A DNA stretch of 64,000 bases from Agriotes lineatus (GCA_940337035.1 CALNHX010001041.1:1-64000), one strand, 5' to 3'. Numbered from the stretch's first letter, positions 1-11,072 are shown. Notes: generated from the sequence alone by a model not told the origin. A program made the numbers and translations.

Positions 1-900
1 GTTACAATACTCTTCATAGGTCTACATTTGATCTTGGAAAAGTCTGTCATCTACATCAGCGTTTCTCAAAGTGGTGGTCTGCGGATTGGCATCAGTCCAT
101 GGACAGCATTAAAATTGGGTTCGTTTTACATAAATAATACCTAATCCTAATTCTATCAAACATTTAAGCACAACTGAATATTATATCGGTGCGTAACACA
201 TTAGGGCAAAAAATACCGATGTAGTCCATTACATAGTTTGAGAAGCACTGAGCGACATCTCCAATGTTCTACACTTTTTTAGACATAATACATGAAATAA
301 AGGAAGTTCATCATATTTTATTTAAACTATTCAATTTACAAAATAATTAGGTGCTAATGACGTATTTAATAATTCTTTAATGTTTGATTTATGAATCAGA
401 TGTACATAATAGTAAAACACTTCCATCACTATTTAGCACACCTATTTGGCATACTGAAGGATATGGCTAGCACCACGACTCTGATCACTGCATTATTTTC
501 TATTAAATGTATTAGGCGCCCTATTTTTAGTTGCGATGGGATTGGCGACTCGCCAGGCATCTCCCCAGATTTTAAACATCACAAGTAAGTGCCCTAAGTG
601 CTTTGTCATGCTAACACTCACCCTATAAATCTTGTACTTAGCATATTTACTTGGTTATTATAATCTCATTTAAATAAAACTAACGACTCGGTAATTAACG
701 TTACTATATTATGTACAGTTAAACAGTTAATGGCATTTTTATTTACATTTAGTACATGTGCTTTTGTGACCATACAAAATTTGGTCGTCATCCAAGCACA
801 GACTACTTCTAGTTTACAATAAATTAATTTTATAATTATACAACGTAGCAACACTGTTTCTCTTCAAAGATGCTTACATTTAGTTCCTTAATCTACTTAT
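1..900. other. Flank of the short-LTR element, no supported gene
   Basis: AT-rich sequence repeated at 28609-29987, where a LINE fragment interrupts it. A 65-codon open frame at 391-588 ends at a good splice-donor-like CAAGTAAGT, but the substitutions between the two copies mostly change amino acids and the peptide resembles nothing I recognise. No gene is called. Confidence 0.6.
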
Positions 901-1024
901 TGTCATAGTAGGACTAGTAACACTGTATATCTTATACGTAAGCTGTATGGTAAATAATTAAATTATTAGAATATGTATAATGCAATGTATAACAATTCAT
1001 AAATGATAAGTGTTGGTTATGACA
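901..1024 (+). repeat. 5' LTR (124 bp) of copy A element
   Basis: Begins TGTCATAG and ends GGTTATGACA, giving 7-bp inverted ends TGTCATA/TATGACA. It matches the LTRs of the copy B element at 29988-30106 and 33222-33336. A TGGTGCCCAAACCCG primer-binding-like sequence starts directly after it at 1025. An LTR this short is unusual and may be an internally shortened form of the longer LTR that begins at 4271. Confidence 0.75.
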
Positions 1025-1099
1025 TGGTGCCCAAACCCGCGCGATATTAATAAATAAAGACCGTTTCAGGAGAAAACGAAGTCGCAGTAGTAAGCAACA

Positions 1100-1775
1100 A
1101 TGGGGGATGAAGATAACACAATAGGAGTTCCACCCCTGAAGTCACTCAAAATCGGCAGCGAAGTGGATATGAGCAAAGCATGGAAAATGTGGCTTCAACA
1201 ATTCAATTAGTATGCTACAGCTACAGGTCTGGCCAAAAAACCCGCAGAAATACAATACGCTATATTCATGTTAACGATAGGGAAGAATGCAGCAGTAATT
1301 TACAACACGTTCGACTTAACAGACACATACAAGGTAAGTTGGAAAAACACTTTGTTTCCACTGCAAATGTAACGTATGAGCGATACATATTTAATAAAGC
1401 ACAGCAAGCCCCCAATGAATCGTTTGACGAATTCTTAACATCGTTAAGACACAAAATTAAAAATTGCAATTATGGTGATCCAGAAAACAGCTTATTATGC
1501 GACAGAATAAGCAATAAGCATCTGCTGAATCAACGGACAGGCCCGCAAACAATTAAGTAAGTTAAAAGAACAGCATCAAACAGCTCAAGTTGATGCAGTA
1601 AAATTCAAAAATAAAGCTACAACTAGTAAAAAGAACGTAACCAAACAAGATTATGAAGAATATGAATGCAAACGGTGTGGCACAAAACATGGAAGCAATT
1701 CATGCCCAGCTTATCAGAAAAAATGCATAAGATGTCACAAGAAACAGCATTTTACTAACGTGTAGGGTAAAAGAA
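1100..1775 (+). pseudogene. Gag pseudogene, short-LTR Gypsy-like element
   Basis: The start codon at 1100 follows a short leader after the LTR. The first 36 codons read cleanly and then meet an in-frame TAG at about 1208; Gag-like reading continues beyond it and shifts frame again. Near 1660-1765 two CCHC zinc knuckles can be read (CKRCGTKHGSNSC, then CIRCHKKQHF), the nucleic-acid-binding end of Gag. Gag would form the virus-like particle and package the RNA; here it is inactivated. Copy B carries the same TAG. Confidence 0.7.
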
Positions 1776-1904
1776 ATAAAAACGGTACAGATGGCAGCTT
1801 TAGAAGACAACAGCGATGAAGATGTCTTATATATCTCAGCAATGCAGGCAGAAAATGAAGCTACAGATTGGTTTGAAACGCTAACACTACCGAAGAAGAA
1901 GAAG

Positions 1905-4258
1905 GTCAGTACAAATTAGATTCCGGAGCTCAATGCAATGTCCGCTGGCCTGCAAATAAACCGCTCAAAGATAAAACAACTAGTATTGTACTCAAATCAT
2001 GCTCTTAATGTTTTAGGCGAAAGTTTAGTAAAAATTAAAACCAAATGTCATAATGAACCTATCAAAATAGTAGTAGATCAAAACGTACAACTACTGTTAG
2101 GTAAGGATAGTTGTTTAAGTTTAGGCCTAATACAAAGACTACAGATGGTAAACATATAATCGCCCTCGATATTTAAAGGCATAGGATGCTTGAAAGGCTT
2201 CGAGTATGAAATAGACCTAATTGAAAATCCAAAGTTAACAAGTCCAGCGCGTAGGATCCCACATGGAATAAGAACGGAAGTCAAGAAAGATTTGGATCGG
2301 ATGACCAATAAGAGAATCATCGAACCAATCCACAAACGCACTCCAGCAGTATCTCCAATGGTCATAGTAAAGCAAAAGGCATAAGTTGCAAATATGCATA
2401 GATCCCTCGGAAATAAACAAAAATTTAAAACGAAGACATTATCCATTGCAAACAATTAAAGACATAACAACAAGATTTGATGGTTCAAAATGGTTTACAG
2501 TATTAGACTGTAGGAAAAGATTCTGGCAAATTAAAGTGACAGCCAAATACCTTACTTTTGCAACACCATGGGGACGCTACAAATGCTTAAGAATTCCATT
2601 TCGACTCTCCTCAGCACCCGAAACTTATCAACAAATATAGTGTAAATTAATCGGGAATACAAAAGGAGTTGAATGTTCAATGGACAACGTACTAATACAT
2701 GCAGAAACAAAAGAAGAACTAGATCAAATCACAAATAAAGTCATTGGAAAACTAAATGAGAAAGGATTGCCAAAACACAAATCAGATTTTTGAGTCATCT
2801 GTTAACCGCAGATGGAATACTACCAGATCCACAGAAAGTCGAAGCAATTGACAGGTTGAAAACACCAACAAACGTCAAAGAACTACAGACTCCTTGGAAT
2901 GGTAACATATCTATCCAAATTTATACCAAATTTGGCAGAAATTACAGCCCCACTCAGAATATTACTTGAAAAAGGAAGCGAATGGGTATGGGACAAACAA
3001 CAAGAAACTGCAATACAAAAGATTAGAGAACTGCTTAAAAAACCACCCCTTTTAGGTTACTACAATCCTAAACGATCAGTAGCTTTATCAGTGGATGCGA
3101 GGAACACAAACCAATAGCCTATAGTGCAAAATCACTAACCAAATCCCAGATTAGTTATAGCTAGCTAGAAAAAGAAGCTTACGTAATACTAATTGGATGC
3201 AACAAATTCCATGAGTATATTTGGGGGCAAAAATTAGAAATTAAAACTCAAAGTTTCGCCTCTGGCGTCGTTTACACGTTGAGTTACCGTGCTCTTTTGT
3301 TCTTCCTTCTGATGAAGCCTCTTACGAAAGTGGGCAAAACACTGATTTCTTCAACCTCAATAATGACACGATCCAATCTGGCAGTCATTTTTTACTTAAT
3401 GACAATGGCCGTGAAAGCCTACGAAATCAAAATGGTTCTCCGTTAATGGAATACCAGAAGTATTAGCTACTGATAACGGAAGACAATACACCTCTGAGGA
3501 ATTAAAAAAAATCACTACCGAATGGCAATTTCATCATCGTTTATCAAGTCCAGGGTTCCCCAGATCCAATGGACGTGCCGAACGTTATGTACAGGAAGCA
3601 AGAAAGTTAATCGATAAATACAACCAGGAACGCTCTGATATACACCTAGCACTACTACATCACAGGAATACTCCTCGCGACAACCTCGGGTCACCAGTCC
3701 AAGGACTAATGAGTCGAAGAACAAAAACCGTGTTGCTTACTTCTGATGATCAGTTAAAGCCTAAAATAAACAAAATCGTTATCAAAGAACGCAATCGTCT
3801 TAAAAATAGTGAAAAATATTATGCAGACAAAAGTTCAAAACCAAGTGATAAATTCAAACGCGGTGACAATGTACTTTATCGTAATAACAAAAAAGAGTGA
3901 TTACCGGCAAAAATTATGCATCAAATGCCTGAACTAAGATCATTTGTGATAAAGACACCCAATGGAGCCACATACAGAAGCAAGACGTGGTTCCTCAAAC
4001 ACCACAAAGAAGCAACACCTGAAAAAAAGTACATCCCTCCTATCGATACTCACCAGTCGGCAGTCTACACCTAGAGAGGAAGAACAAAGAGCCCCTCGGA
4101 GTAAAGAACACCCAATAGAAGAAAACAATGAAGTGATCCAGACTCCTTGCCAGGAGACAGCTACTACAGAGGACGAAGAAAATACAGAGAAGAGTGAAAC
4201 GGCCAGGCTCAGCAGCAAGGGAGGAAAAATTAAAACGCCAAAGAGACTGAATTTATGA
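1905..4258 (+). pseudogene. Pol pseudogene (protease, RT, RNase H, integrase)
   Basis: Protease: LDSGAQ near 1917-1936, the retropepsin active-site type. Reverse transcriptase: about 2160-2860, with the FTVLDCRKRFWQIKV block and, near 2680, SMDN where copy B has SMDD, so a catalytic-motif Asp is lost in this copy. RNase H: 2899-3240, with SVDAR near 3090. Integrase: from about 3447, with ATDNGRQYTSEE and, after 3560, the SNGRAERYVQEARK region, continuing to about 4060 with a C-terminal RGDNVLYR block. Stops and frameshifts occur at about 2384, 2640, 2793, 3115 and 3900. Domain order is Gypsy-type. Confidence 0.8.
3250..3400 (+). repeat. Inserted block with hammerhead-like motif (copy A)
   Basis: This stretch interrupts coding between RNase H and integrase. 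It contains CTGATGA at 3309-3315, a GCC/GGC-type stem and then AAAA at 3336-3339 where the copy B version (32513-32543) has GAAA. It is preceded by CGTTGAGTTACCGTGCTC, a motif that also occurs in copy B. Such arrangements are known from Penelope-type retroelement LTRs. The motif looks inactive here because the conserved GAAA has lost its G. Confidence 0.45.
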
Positions 4259-4270
4259 AAAGAAGGGAGA
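4256..4270 (+). promoter_or_regulatory. Polypurine tract of copy A element
   Basis: Purine-rich run AAAAGAAGGGAGA directly before the TGTCACAG start of the 3' LTR. This is the expected position for the plus-strand primer of an LTR retrotransposon. Confidence 0.6.
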
Positions 4271-4740
4271 TGTCACAGTAGGCCTAGTAACACTGTATAT
4301 CTTATACATATGCTGTATGATAAATAAGTATTACAATATAATACTGTAACGACATTCAAGCCGGATCGCGTGCAGACAGATTAGTCAGCCTTCCAGATCA
4401 TTCCAGAACGACCTCGGTGATTAATGTGCGCGATCAGCATTCTAGAAGGCCGTCCGCGACCACGCGGTGATACGACACGTCAGCATTGCTAGAATAGTCG
4501 AGTCATATCGCAAAGCTTCCAGAAGGAATCACCCGGCGATATATATAAGCAAGCGCAGAGGAAGAACAGGCAGTCCGAATCTAGCATTAAAGTGCGCGAA
4601 ACTTGCCATATAAATCATTCGTGTTTAAGTAGTGTGTAAATAAATAAAGTGTATTTGTTGTTAGAAATAGTTCCTGTTAGTGTATAAATAATTTGTGTTC
4701 CGTATTAAGCCTAAGCAGATAAAATAGCAACTTTTGCGTA
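4271..4740 (+). repeat. 3' LTR-like sequence, longer than the 5' LTR
   Basis: Starts TGTCACAGTAGGCCTAG, matching the 5' LTR for about 50 bases, and then diverges completely. The extra sequence has LTR-like promoter features: GATATATATAAGC near 4540 and AATAAA-type signals near 4640. It is absent from copy B. Either the 3' end was exchanged with a related element or the 5' LTR lost its centre. The right boundary is not defined. Confidence 0.5.
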
Positions 4741-4983
4741 CTTTATGTGCCTAATCACATAAATTAGTTGCTCTCTTTCTTTCTATTTTTTTTGCTATCT
4801 CCTCCGAAGATACTGGACCGATTAAATTGTATGATGGCTTAAAATTTTACTAATTTTTAGACTTAGATCGTAGGCCGGTTTTTATTTTCAAAACAGTGGA
4901 CAGCTGCTGTGGCCGTGTGCTATTAGCTCGGGTGAGTCAGTATGTTCATATATCAGTATAGTAGCGCGTTATTTAAACAACTG

Positions 4984-5051
4984 ATGTTGGCGCAGGGGTA
5001 GAGTGCTCGCCTGTCACGCGGGTGGCCCGGGTTTGATTCCTGGCCGATGCA
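4984..5051 (+). tRNA. tRNA-Asp(GUC)-like sequence, probably tRNA-derived SINE head or pseudogene
   Basis: Anticodon arm 5006-5022 with loop CTGTCAC and anticodon GTC; T arm 5027-5043 with loop TTTGATT (B box GGTTTGATTCC); acceptor strands 4984-4990 and 5044-5050 pair with several G-T wobbles and one A-C mismatch. A run of T from 5054 would terminate RNA polymerase III. The D-arm interval is only 15 nt, shorter than in a normal tRNA, and the block is missing from copy B. I therefore favour a tRNA-derived element or pseudogene over a working tRNA gene. Confidence 0.5.
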
Positions 5052-5106
5052 TCTTTTTTTTTTTTTAATTTATATTAATGAAATTTATCTGAATACGTTT
5101 GCGGAT

Positions 5107-5245
5107 AAAATAGTATATGATATTCAGAGTAAAAGTGACTTTATGTGGCTTAGCTGAATTATTTGCCTCACTAACGTTCGGCTAAATAAACTTCAGCTTC
5201 GTCACATAAAGTATCACTTTTACTCCTAATAACATAATCTACTAT
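5107..5245. repeat. Foldback (hairpin) element
   Basis: The left arm around 5110-5150 (GAGTAAAAGTGACTTTATGTG core) is the reverse complement of the right arm around 5203-5244. Both outer ends read ATAGTA. The loop carries a short CTTCAGCTTCG stretch. It is present only in copy A, next to the tRNA-like sequence. Confidence 0.6.
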
Positions 5246-6079
5246 TTGTTGCAATAAATCTCATTAGGTCATATATCACAAAAATCATAACTAAACATAT
5301 TCAATCACAGTAATTACGGAAACAAAAATTACTTTTGGTAACTGAAGTACCTATATAATACAAAAATATACAGATCCAAATACGATTGGTACATTCACAG
5401 CCATACAGAAATGTAGCATAAATATCATTGCGTTTTTTACAATACAACTAATACTATCTTTGATATATTCTTTTATTTAAACAGTTTTATATGACAAGCA
5501 GTAGTCGTGCAGGTGGGGTATCACTTACCATATCCTGGTTTATTTTGTTAATAAAATGAATTAAGGCAAAGTATTTTAAAAAACATGGTTTAGAATGGAC
5601 TTTTTCAAAGTTTTCACATGAAATGTGTTGTTCTCTTGTTTTTAAAAGTTGCACCATACACACTTTTTCATACATTTTGATAGACTATTTCTCTCATTTA
5701 GTTCCAGTACCCTCAAATTCGCTAATGAAAGCACTTTACTCACAAGTTATACTGTGAGCTAGCATGGTTTTGCTCGTCAAAAAGAGGAAAAAACATGTAC
5801 GGTACGATTTAAAACAAATGAAGATGGTGCTGTAGTTCTTAGAGTAACTATAACATTCATGCTACATCATCCTGCACAATTTAAGTTATAGTGAATGAAG
5901 CTCTTATTATGATGATTATTGTATTAGTGTATCGATTTTTGAAGTTATTATCGTTACCAGTATAGCACTATTGCTGACGTTTGGGAAATACAATTTTAAA
6001 TTAAATAAATCTATCATTTAACCCCTACAAGATCATAAGCTAACAGAAAATATCACAGTCAAACCTTATAAATAAACGC
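5246..6079. other. AT-rich spacer, nothing identified
   Basis: Shared with copy B (about 33412-34292). A 62-codon minus-strand open frame at 5487-5675 is weak and unrecognised. No RNA gene or element end was seen. Confidence 0.5.
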
Positions 6080-6687
6080 GGAACATAGGGATTTGAGATT
6101 GTTTTTAATAGTTTCATGGATTCCTGCTCGCCAATTCAACTTACAGAAAATGTTTTAATATTAATGGAAAGAGAAAATTATTACGCATCTCATGATATCA
6201 AAAATTTAAATACTTTTGCAAAATTTTCATTGAAAAATATTAATCAAAAGTTTTCATGTTTTTTAAATACGAGTTGCCTTGACTTGAAAAAAGTTGACAG
6301 CTATACTCAAATTAATTCGTTATTTGATAACATTCACAGTTAGAAAAATGAAAGATTACTCGAACAAGGAGATAGTTTTTATCGTTAAAACATATTAAAG
6401 TGGGGTTAGTTTGCGTAGAGTGAGAGATTTGTTTTCCGTAAAATTGAATAACAGTAACTCATCAAATAATAAATTAATTTGAGTAAAGCTGTCAACTATT
6501 TTCAAGTCAAGGCAACTCATATTTTAAAAACATGAAAACTTTTAATTAATGTTTTTCAATGAAAATTGACAATAATAATTTAATTTTTGATACCATTAGA
6601 TGCACAATAATTTTCTCTTTCTGTAGGTTGAATTGGCGAACAGGAATCCATAAAACTGTTAAAAACAATGTTAAATCCCTATGTTCC
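6080..6687. repeat. Long inverted repeat (foldback element), copy A
   Basis: The left arm (6080 to about 6343) is the reverse complement of the right arm (about 6447-6687) around a loop of about 100 bp. The outer ends are GGAACATAGGG and CCCTATGTTCC. The right arm lacks about 21 bases that are present in both the left arm and the copy B right arm. No transposase is visible, so this is a non-autonomous foldback. The 75-codon open frame at 6116-6343 lies inside the arm and is not a gene. Confidence 0.8.
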
Positions 6688-7151
6688 AGTTTGAAAGTGG
6701 ACACCCGGTATAGTATTACACTTTCATAAAATAATTCTTACTAATACAATCAGTCCCTAAATTGTTGCAACAAGAGTACTGCATCTAAAATTTTCAAATT
6801 CTTTTGAAAACAAGCCCTGTTTGCGTAAAAATTAATTATGAGCACATGTATTTTAGAATTTCTACAATTCTAGAAGTCAATTGTAGCGAGGTTGAAATAC
6901 AACAATATATTGTTATTTATTCAACGCTTTTCCAGATAGGGCTTGACTAATAAAAAATGACACTTTTTCGTCAATAAAGGGAGGTTATCATGTAAATAAT
7001 GCTATTCAGTCTCTTTTGATTACGACAAATTCGTGGAATATGAACGATCCTCGACACCGGAAAATAAAAGACGATGAAGATAATGAATGAATGAATTAAA
7101 AGATTGTTTAGTAGGCATATGCTTTGTTGCCAATTCATTGTTTAAACTTAA
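6688..7151. other. AT-rich spacer, nothing identified
   Basis: Shared with copy B, where a 1763-bp Tc1/mariner-type element is inserted near the position equivalent to 6847. No gene or structure is visible here. Confidence 0.5.
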
Positions 7152-7702
7152 AGCTGGTTCCAGACACATTGCCAATACAGGCATTCGCGAGTACCTAATC
7201 TGGGACAGGCCACTCGCACTACATGTATGCTCGTACTTGTGCTTGTGCAGTTTTCATCGGTGGTTGGTAAAACAACGCGAGTCCAACGAAAATTATATTT
7301 GCTTTTGTTCATAATCGTGTTCGTCATGAAGCTCCCAGACTACTCGCGGTTGCTCGTATATACTCGTGTATACTTATAAAATTGCTGCTGTGATGCAGTT
7401 AAAAATATAGTTAAATTACTTTACACTGAACTTCCCTCGCAAATGGAAGTTTTGAAACTAAAAATTTTAAAAATATCGAAGGGAAAGAAATTATCTACAA
7501 CTCATGAACATCGAGCACTTTTATTTTATTAGAGGTTAGGTTTTTAGTTTGTGGATATTTTGCATAGCTTGTGGAGCATCGCGAGTAGTAAACAACTCTG
7601 TATCAAAAGTATCTACGAGTTTTTTGGGAGGTTGAACTTGGCATTGGCCATATTCGTAAATAATCGAACTCATGAATATTCACGATTTGTCTGGGACTGG
7701 CT
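7152..7702. mobile_element. Harbinger-like MITE, copy A
   Basis: Terminal inverted repeats AGCTGGTTCCAGACA at 7152 and the complement of AGCCAGTCCCAGACA ending at 7702, flanked on both sides by TAA. A 3-bp TAA target and these ends suggest a PIF/Harbinger-type non-autonomous element. The open frames at 7087-7314 and 7551-7748 fall in or across it and are not genes. The copy in B is 37114-37665. Confidence 0.65.
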
Positions 7703-8165
7703 TAATGTGTATGACAACATCATAGGCTTATCAAGCTTTCAGTTTTGAAAACACTATAAAATTGGATAACAACACTCAACATGGGCAACACCTATCCGGA
7801 AAAAAGATTAACTAACTATATGTAAAAAAATTGTTCAGAATACAATACGGTCTGTGCGTCTGCCTGTTAACAACTTAAGAAGTTATAGTCCAACTAACTA
7901 GCATTTTGCTTTTACTTGAAGCTGAAACGAGGTTTCCTTTCTTCTAGAATACCATCAAAGTATTTGCTAACCAAGCGGAGCTCGTTGCCAAACAACTAAA
8001 AGAAAATTTACAGAATTTGGCCGAATTGTTCTTTTATTGCAACAACCCAGTTACCTACTGTATATTGCATTTGCTCAACTAAAAGCATGATTATTGTCTT
8101 TTGTCTACATCAGTCCATGAGAATCAGCTGTAAAATCATAATTTCCACTAATACTGAAGCATGCA
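7703..8165. other. 3' flank of the membrane-protein gene
   Basis: Nearly identical to 37666-38125 in copy B, more alike than the surrounding sequence. It lies just downstream of the minus-strand gene and could hold its 3' UTR; I did not identify a poly(A) signal with confidence. Confidence 0.4.
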
Positions 8166-9693
8166 TTATACTAAACTTTCTTCGTAAGGTGGAGCACTAC
8201 GCACTGCAGTGGCTGTAGCTTCCTCATACGAAGGGGCTTCCTCATACGAAGGGGGCTTATCTAAGTTTTGATTTCTCACCACTGCGGCATTATGGTTCTC
8301 GGCATACAAGCTATCAAATGTGGGTAGCATAGCATCTGAATGCAAAACCTGGTTCATAGCGGTGCTATTGCTACTATGTTGAAGATTTCTGATTGATCTA
8401 ATTGTATTAATAATTTTCGCCAAATATTGTTTTCTAACTATGAAAGCAATAACGGCGATTAAAATCAGAATTGTAGTAACTAAAAAACTGTCATTAAACA
8501 TTTGTCATCTGAGTTTTTGGTCAACTTACACACGCTCGTGGATTTTGAATCAATATTCTTAGACGTTCTCCAGTTTACATTATTACTAAAATCGTTTGCT
8601 GTAAAAAAACATTATAACAACTGCAATACACTAAGTAGCAATACGTACAATGATCCATACCGTCAGGATCTGGTCAAGCTCTCCCACCTAAAAAGTTGAA
8701 AATTACCAATCAAACTTGACCGAATTAAAACACCACATACCAAAACGTTCTGAACAACACTCTGGCTCATCATCTACCGTACAACCAGGATCACCACGTC
8801 TATAACAGCATAGCGATTCCGAAATGCAACGCCCATTCGCACACATCATCTTATCTAACACAAACATTTGAAATTGTGTCAAAAATAGCCTTAACTAGAC
8901 ATACCTGTACAAGGATCAACGTCACACAAAATCGAATTCTCATCCGAACCGTCTTTACAGTCGACCACGCTATCACAGACATAGTCATAACTAAAGCAGG
9001 GCGCTCCTGACTTGCAAGTGAAGTAATCGTTAGTGCATAAAAACTTGGGTAAAATGAGTAGGCCTTTCGGGTTGACCTCCAAATCTGGCATTGATTCCTC
9101 CATTGTGTTAAGGAAGGGAAGCAGGTCCTCCGTTTTTACACCAAGCATAACGTCCAGCTTAACGACTTTGAATAGCTTGTATTTTAAGCTCATGCAAAAG
9201 TAAGTCCCTGACTCCATTGGAAGCAAAGGGTTGAAATTTTTAACAGCTTGGTTAGTGTTGCTCTTTTCAAGAAACTGATACAATAGTTTTGGATTGTGTT
9301 TGGCGATTTTTTTCAAGTGTGCCGCAGTTTTAAACTTTACGTTTTTGAGTCTCCAGCCCCACGATAGTTCATTGTCAAAAACAATTGAGGTTTCGTTGTA
9401 AGGTACAAATAGATTGCATATTAGAGTTAATCGTGTCCCTGCAAACTCCCGGATATTATCCGATACGGTTTCTTCGGCTCCATTAACGGATTTCACGATT
9501 TTCAGTGTTAATTCGCCTAAAATTAAAGTTTAACTAATATAACCTCACTTTTGAACAACGTCCTTAACCTTATTTTTTATGTAACTTGCTAAATAACAGT
9601 TATGGGGGTTAATTCGCGTTAAAATATAATTTACCCACCTTTTATAATACATATTAATGTTATTGACAACACAATGGTGTAAAAATACTGCAT
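8166..9693 (-). CDS. Predicted type I membrane protein, Ig-like and LDLa domains (copy A)
   Basis: Five-exon model on the minus strand: 9639-9693, 8905-9516, 8741-8854, 8530-8598, 8166-8479. All introns are GT-AG, the last only 50 bp, and the joined length (1164 nt) gives 387 residues. Order: signal peptide MQYFYTIVLSITLICIIKG; Ig-like domain with Cys pair in LICNL and GTYFC and a glycosylation site NET; LDL-receptor class A repeat with the calcium-cage type DCKDGSDE; a second Cys-rich module (CANGRC...CC...ECC); a transmembrane helix (ILILIAVIAFIV); a tail of about 85 residues with PPSY and C-terminal ESLV. PPxY motifs usually bind WW-domain ubiquitin ligases and ESLV fits a class I PDZ ligand; these roles are inferred. 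Cell-surface receptor or adhesion function is likely, ligand unknown. I do not recognise a named orthologue. Confidence 0.83.
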
Positions 9694-9871
9694 CTTGGCA
9701 ATTTTCACTTTGCAACTAGCCTACAAAATGTTCATCACTCCAGTCTTGAAATTGTGGATTTCGCAATAGGGTTGCTATGTTGCCATATTTCTAAAACTCC
9801 AAACCGAGACTCCTAGTTAGAGACCTTGTATATAGCTATATACCGGGACTCTACACTTAGTATAGTTTAAC

Positions 9872-10176
9872 CATCGACATATAGAAATGGACCGCTAGTC
9901 AGAGCTGCGCGAGCCAAACGGGATAGAAAGAGAACGCATATGACTTGAGAACGCTCTGTCCTTGTTGGCGCACATTAGCGTACGGCGCGACCGCCCTGTC
10001 GCTCTGACGTCATTTTCTGTCGGCCAATAGAAGGCCGGCAGGAAAAGGAACATTTTCTGTCGGCCAATAGGAGGCCGGCAGGAAAAGAAAAGATAGTTCT
10101 GAAAGTGTTCTCTTTCTCTTTCTAACGCAAAGAGTTGCGCAGTCGTCCATTAGCGGTCCATTTCTATATGTCGATG
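9872..10176. mobile_element. 305-bp MITE with 8-bp TSD (copy A only)
   Basis: The inverted ends begin CATCGACATATAGAAATGGA and continue into ACCGCTA. It is flanked by the 8-bp duplication AGTTTAAC at 9864-9871 and 10177-10184. Copy B has the empty site near 40465. The interior holds a tandem pair of TTTCTGTCGGCCAATAG-type units. An 8-bp TSD fits hAT-like or related superfamilies; there is no coding capacity. It lies 179 bp upstream of the start codon of the membrane-protein gene. Confidence 0.85.
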
Positions 10177-10184
10177 AGTTTAAC

Positions 10185-10487
10185 CATCCAAATCTCGTTT
10201 TTTATTTTTAAGGATATAATGTCAAATTTGTTTATTTCTATACACTCTTCGCGGAAATATTGAGAGTGATTTTATCAACGAGCGAAGCGGTTCAATAAAA
10301 AAATCTTCAAGAACTTTAGGGGACTTTTCTTCCGACAAAAAAAAAGATTTAAGGGCTTCGAATAGTTTTAAAATACGTTCTACGGCTGGGAAGAAGGGAC
10401 AACCATCTTGTTTTACTGTACTTTAGTAAAGTTTGGCATTCTATATTTATAGTCACAGAAATCTATAAACCGTTCCTTTCTTACAGT
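10185..10487. other. Spacer, nothing identified
   Basis: Shared with 40465-40780 of copy B. No gene or clear element boundary. Confidence 0.4.
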
Positions 10488-11072
10488 TTATATTGAAAAA
10501 TACGTAAATATATTTATAACAATTAATTCGATATCGACAGACAATCCATCAGCAGCAGTTTGTAAAGTATTGTGTAATATATGTGCAGGGCAACCTATTC
10601 CCTCTAAATTCTCATTATTTAATTCGGTGCGCAAATGGGCATACACATTATTGGTCCCTTTTCTATGCAATCCACCAAAATTCATATTGGCGTTTTCTCC
10701 GCAAAATGCAATGCATTTATCTTTGCTTAATTTCAGTTCTTCTAACGTGTTGATGCAGTTGATCCAGAAATGATTTTAGACGTTTCGTCGGATAATGATG
10801 AAAACTTTAATAATTTTAACTTTATCCCTGACCTTGTAAAATATCGAACTACAAATGGAAACATTTTTTCATTTTTATTCTAAAACCATCTTGCAGCTAA
10901 ATTCGCCTAATACCCTTACCAAGGCAGATGTTTTTGTACGGGCTAAGGAATATTTGTTTGCAATTTCTGAATCACTAAATATTTTCGGAAAAAGTTGCCC
11001 TGCGCAGTCATTTAAACTGAAAGACTGATGCTGTTTTGCTGTATGATAAGCGACAGTTAGTTCGGCTGACAA
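10488..11072 (-). pseudogene. hAT-like transposase relic (copy A)
   Basis: Two minus-strand blocks. The N-terminal one (11072-10875) contains SAELTVAYHTAKQHQSF. The C-terminal one (about 10770-10488) contains FCGENANMNFGG, then GTNNVYAHL and GIGCPAHILHNT followed by DIELIVINIF. This pattern belongs to hAT-derived zinc-finger transposase-like proteins common in insects, by my recollection of the family. The two blocks are in different frames with stops between them and neither end is present. Copy B has the same relic at about 41472-42070. Confidence 0.55.

Larger units (their letters stand above)
901..4740 (+). mobile_element. Degenerate Gypsy-like LTR retrotransposon, copy A
   Basis: Plus-strand element in the order LTR, primer-binding-like site, gag, protease, reverse transcriptase, RNase H, integrase, polypurine tract, LTR, which is the Gypsy order. 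A block of about 150 bp with a hammerhead-like motif replaces the RNase H/integrase junction. Gag and pol are broken by stops and frameshifts, so the element cannot be autonomous. The 3' end is approximate: the first 50 or so bases at 4271 match the 5' LTR and then a longer LTR-like sequence continues with a TATA-like box near 4540 and AATAAA-like signals near 4640. The paralogue in copy B is at 29988-33336. Confidence 0.8.

Noticed and set aside
391..588. 65-codon frame ending at a splice-donor-like site, also in copy B (29478-29675)
   Set aside because: Most differences between copies change amino acids, no upstream or downstream exon could be found and the peptide is unrecognised.
5487..5675. 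Minus-strand 62-codon open frame in spacer
   Set aside because: Short, AT-rich and without a recognisable motif; no support as a gene.
8166..8501. Treating the transmembrane and tail frame as a separate 111-residue gene
   Set aside because: Its first eight codons are intron; the acceptor at 8480 joins in phase to exon 4, giving one gene with exons 1-5.
8502..8699. Plus-strand open frame next to the membrane-protein gene
   Set aside because: It is the antisense of exon 4 and its introns.
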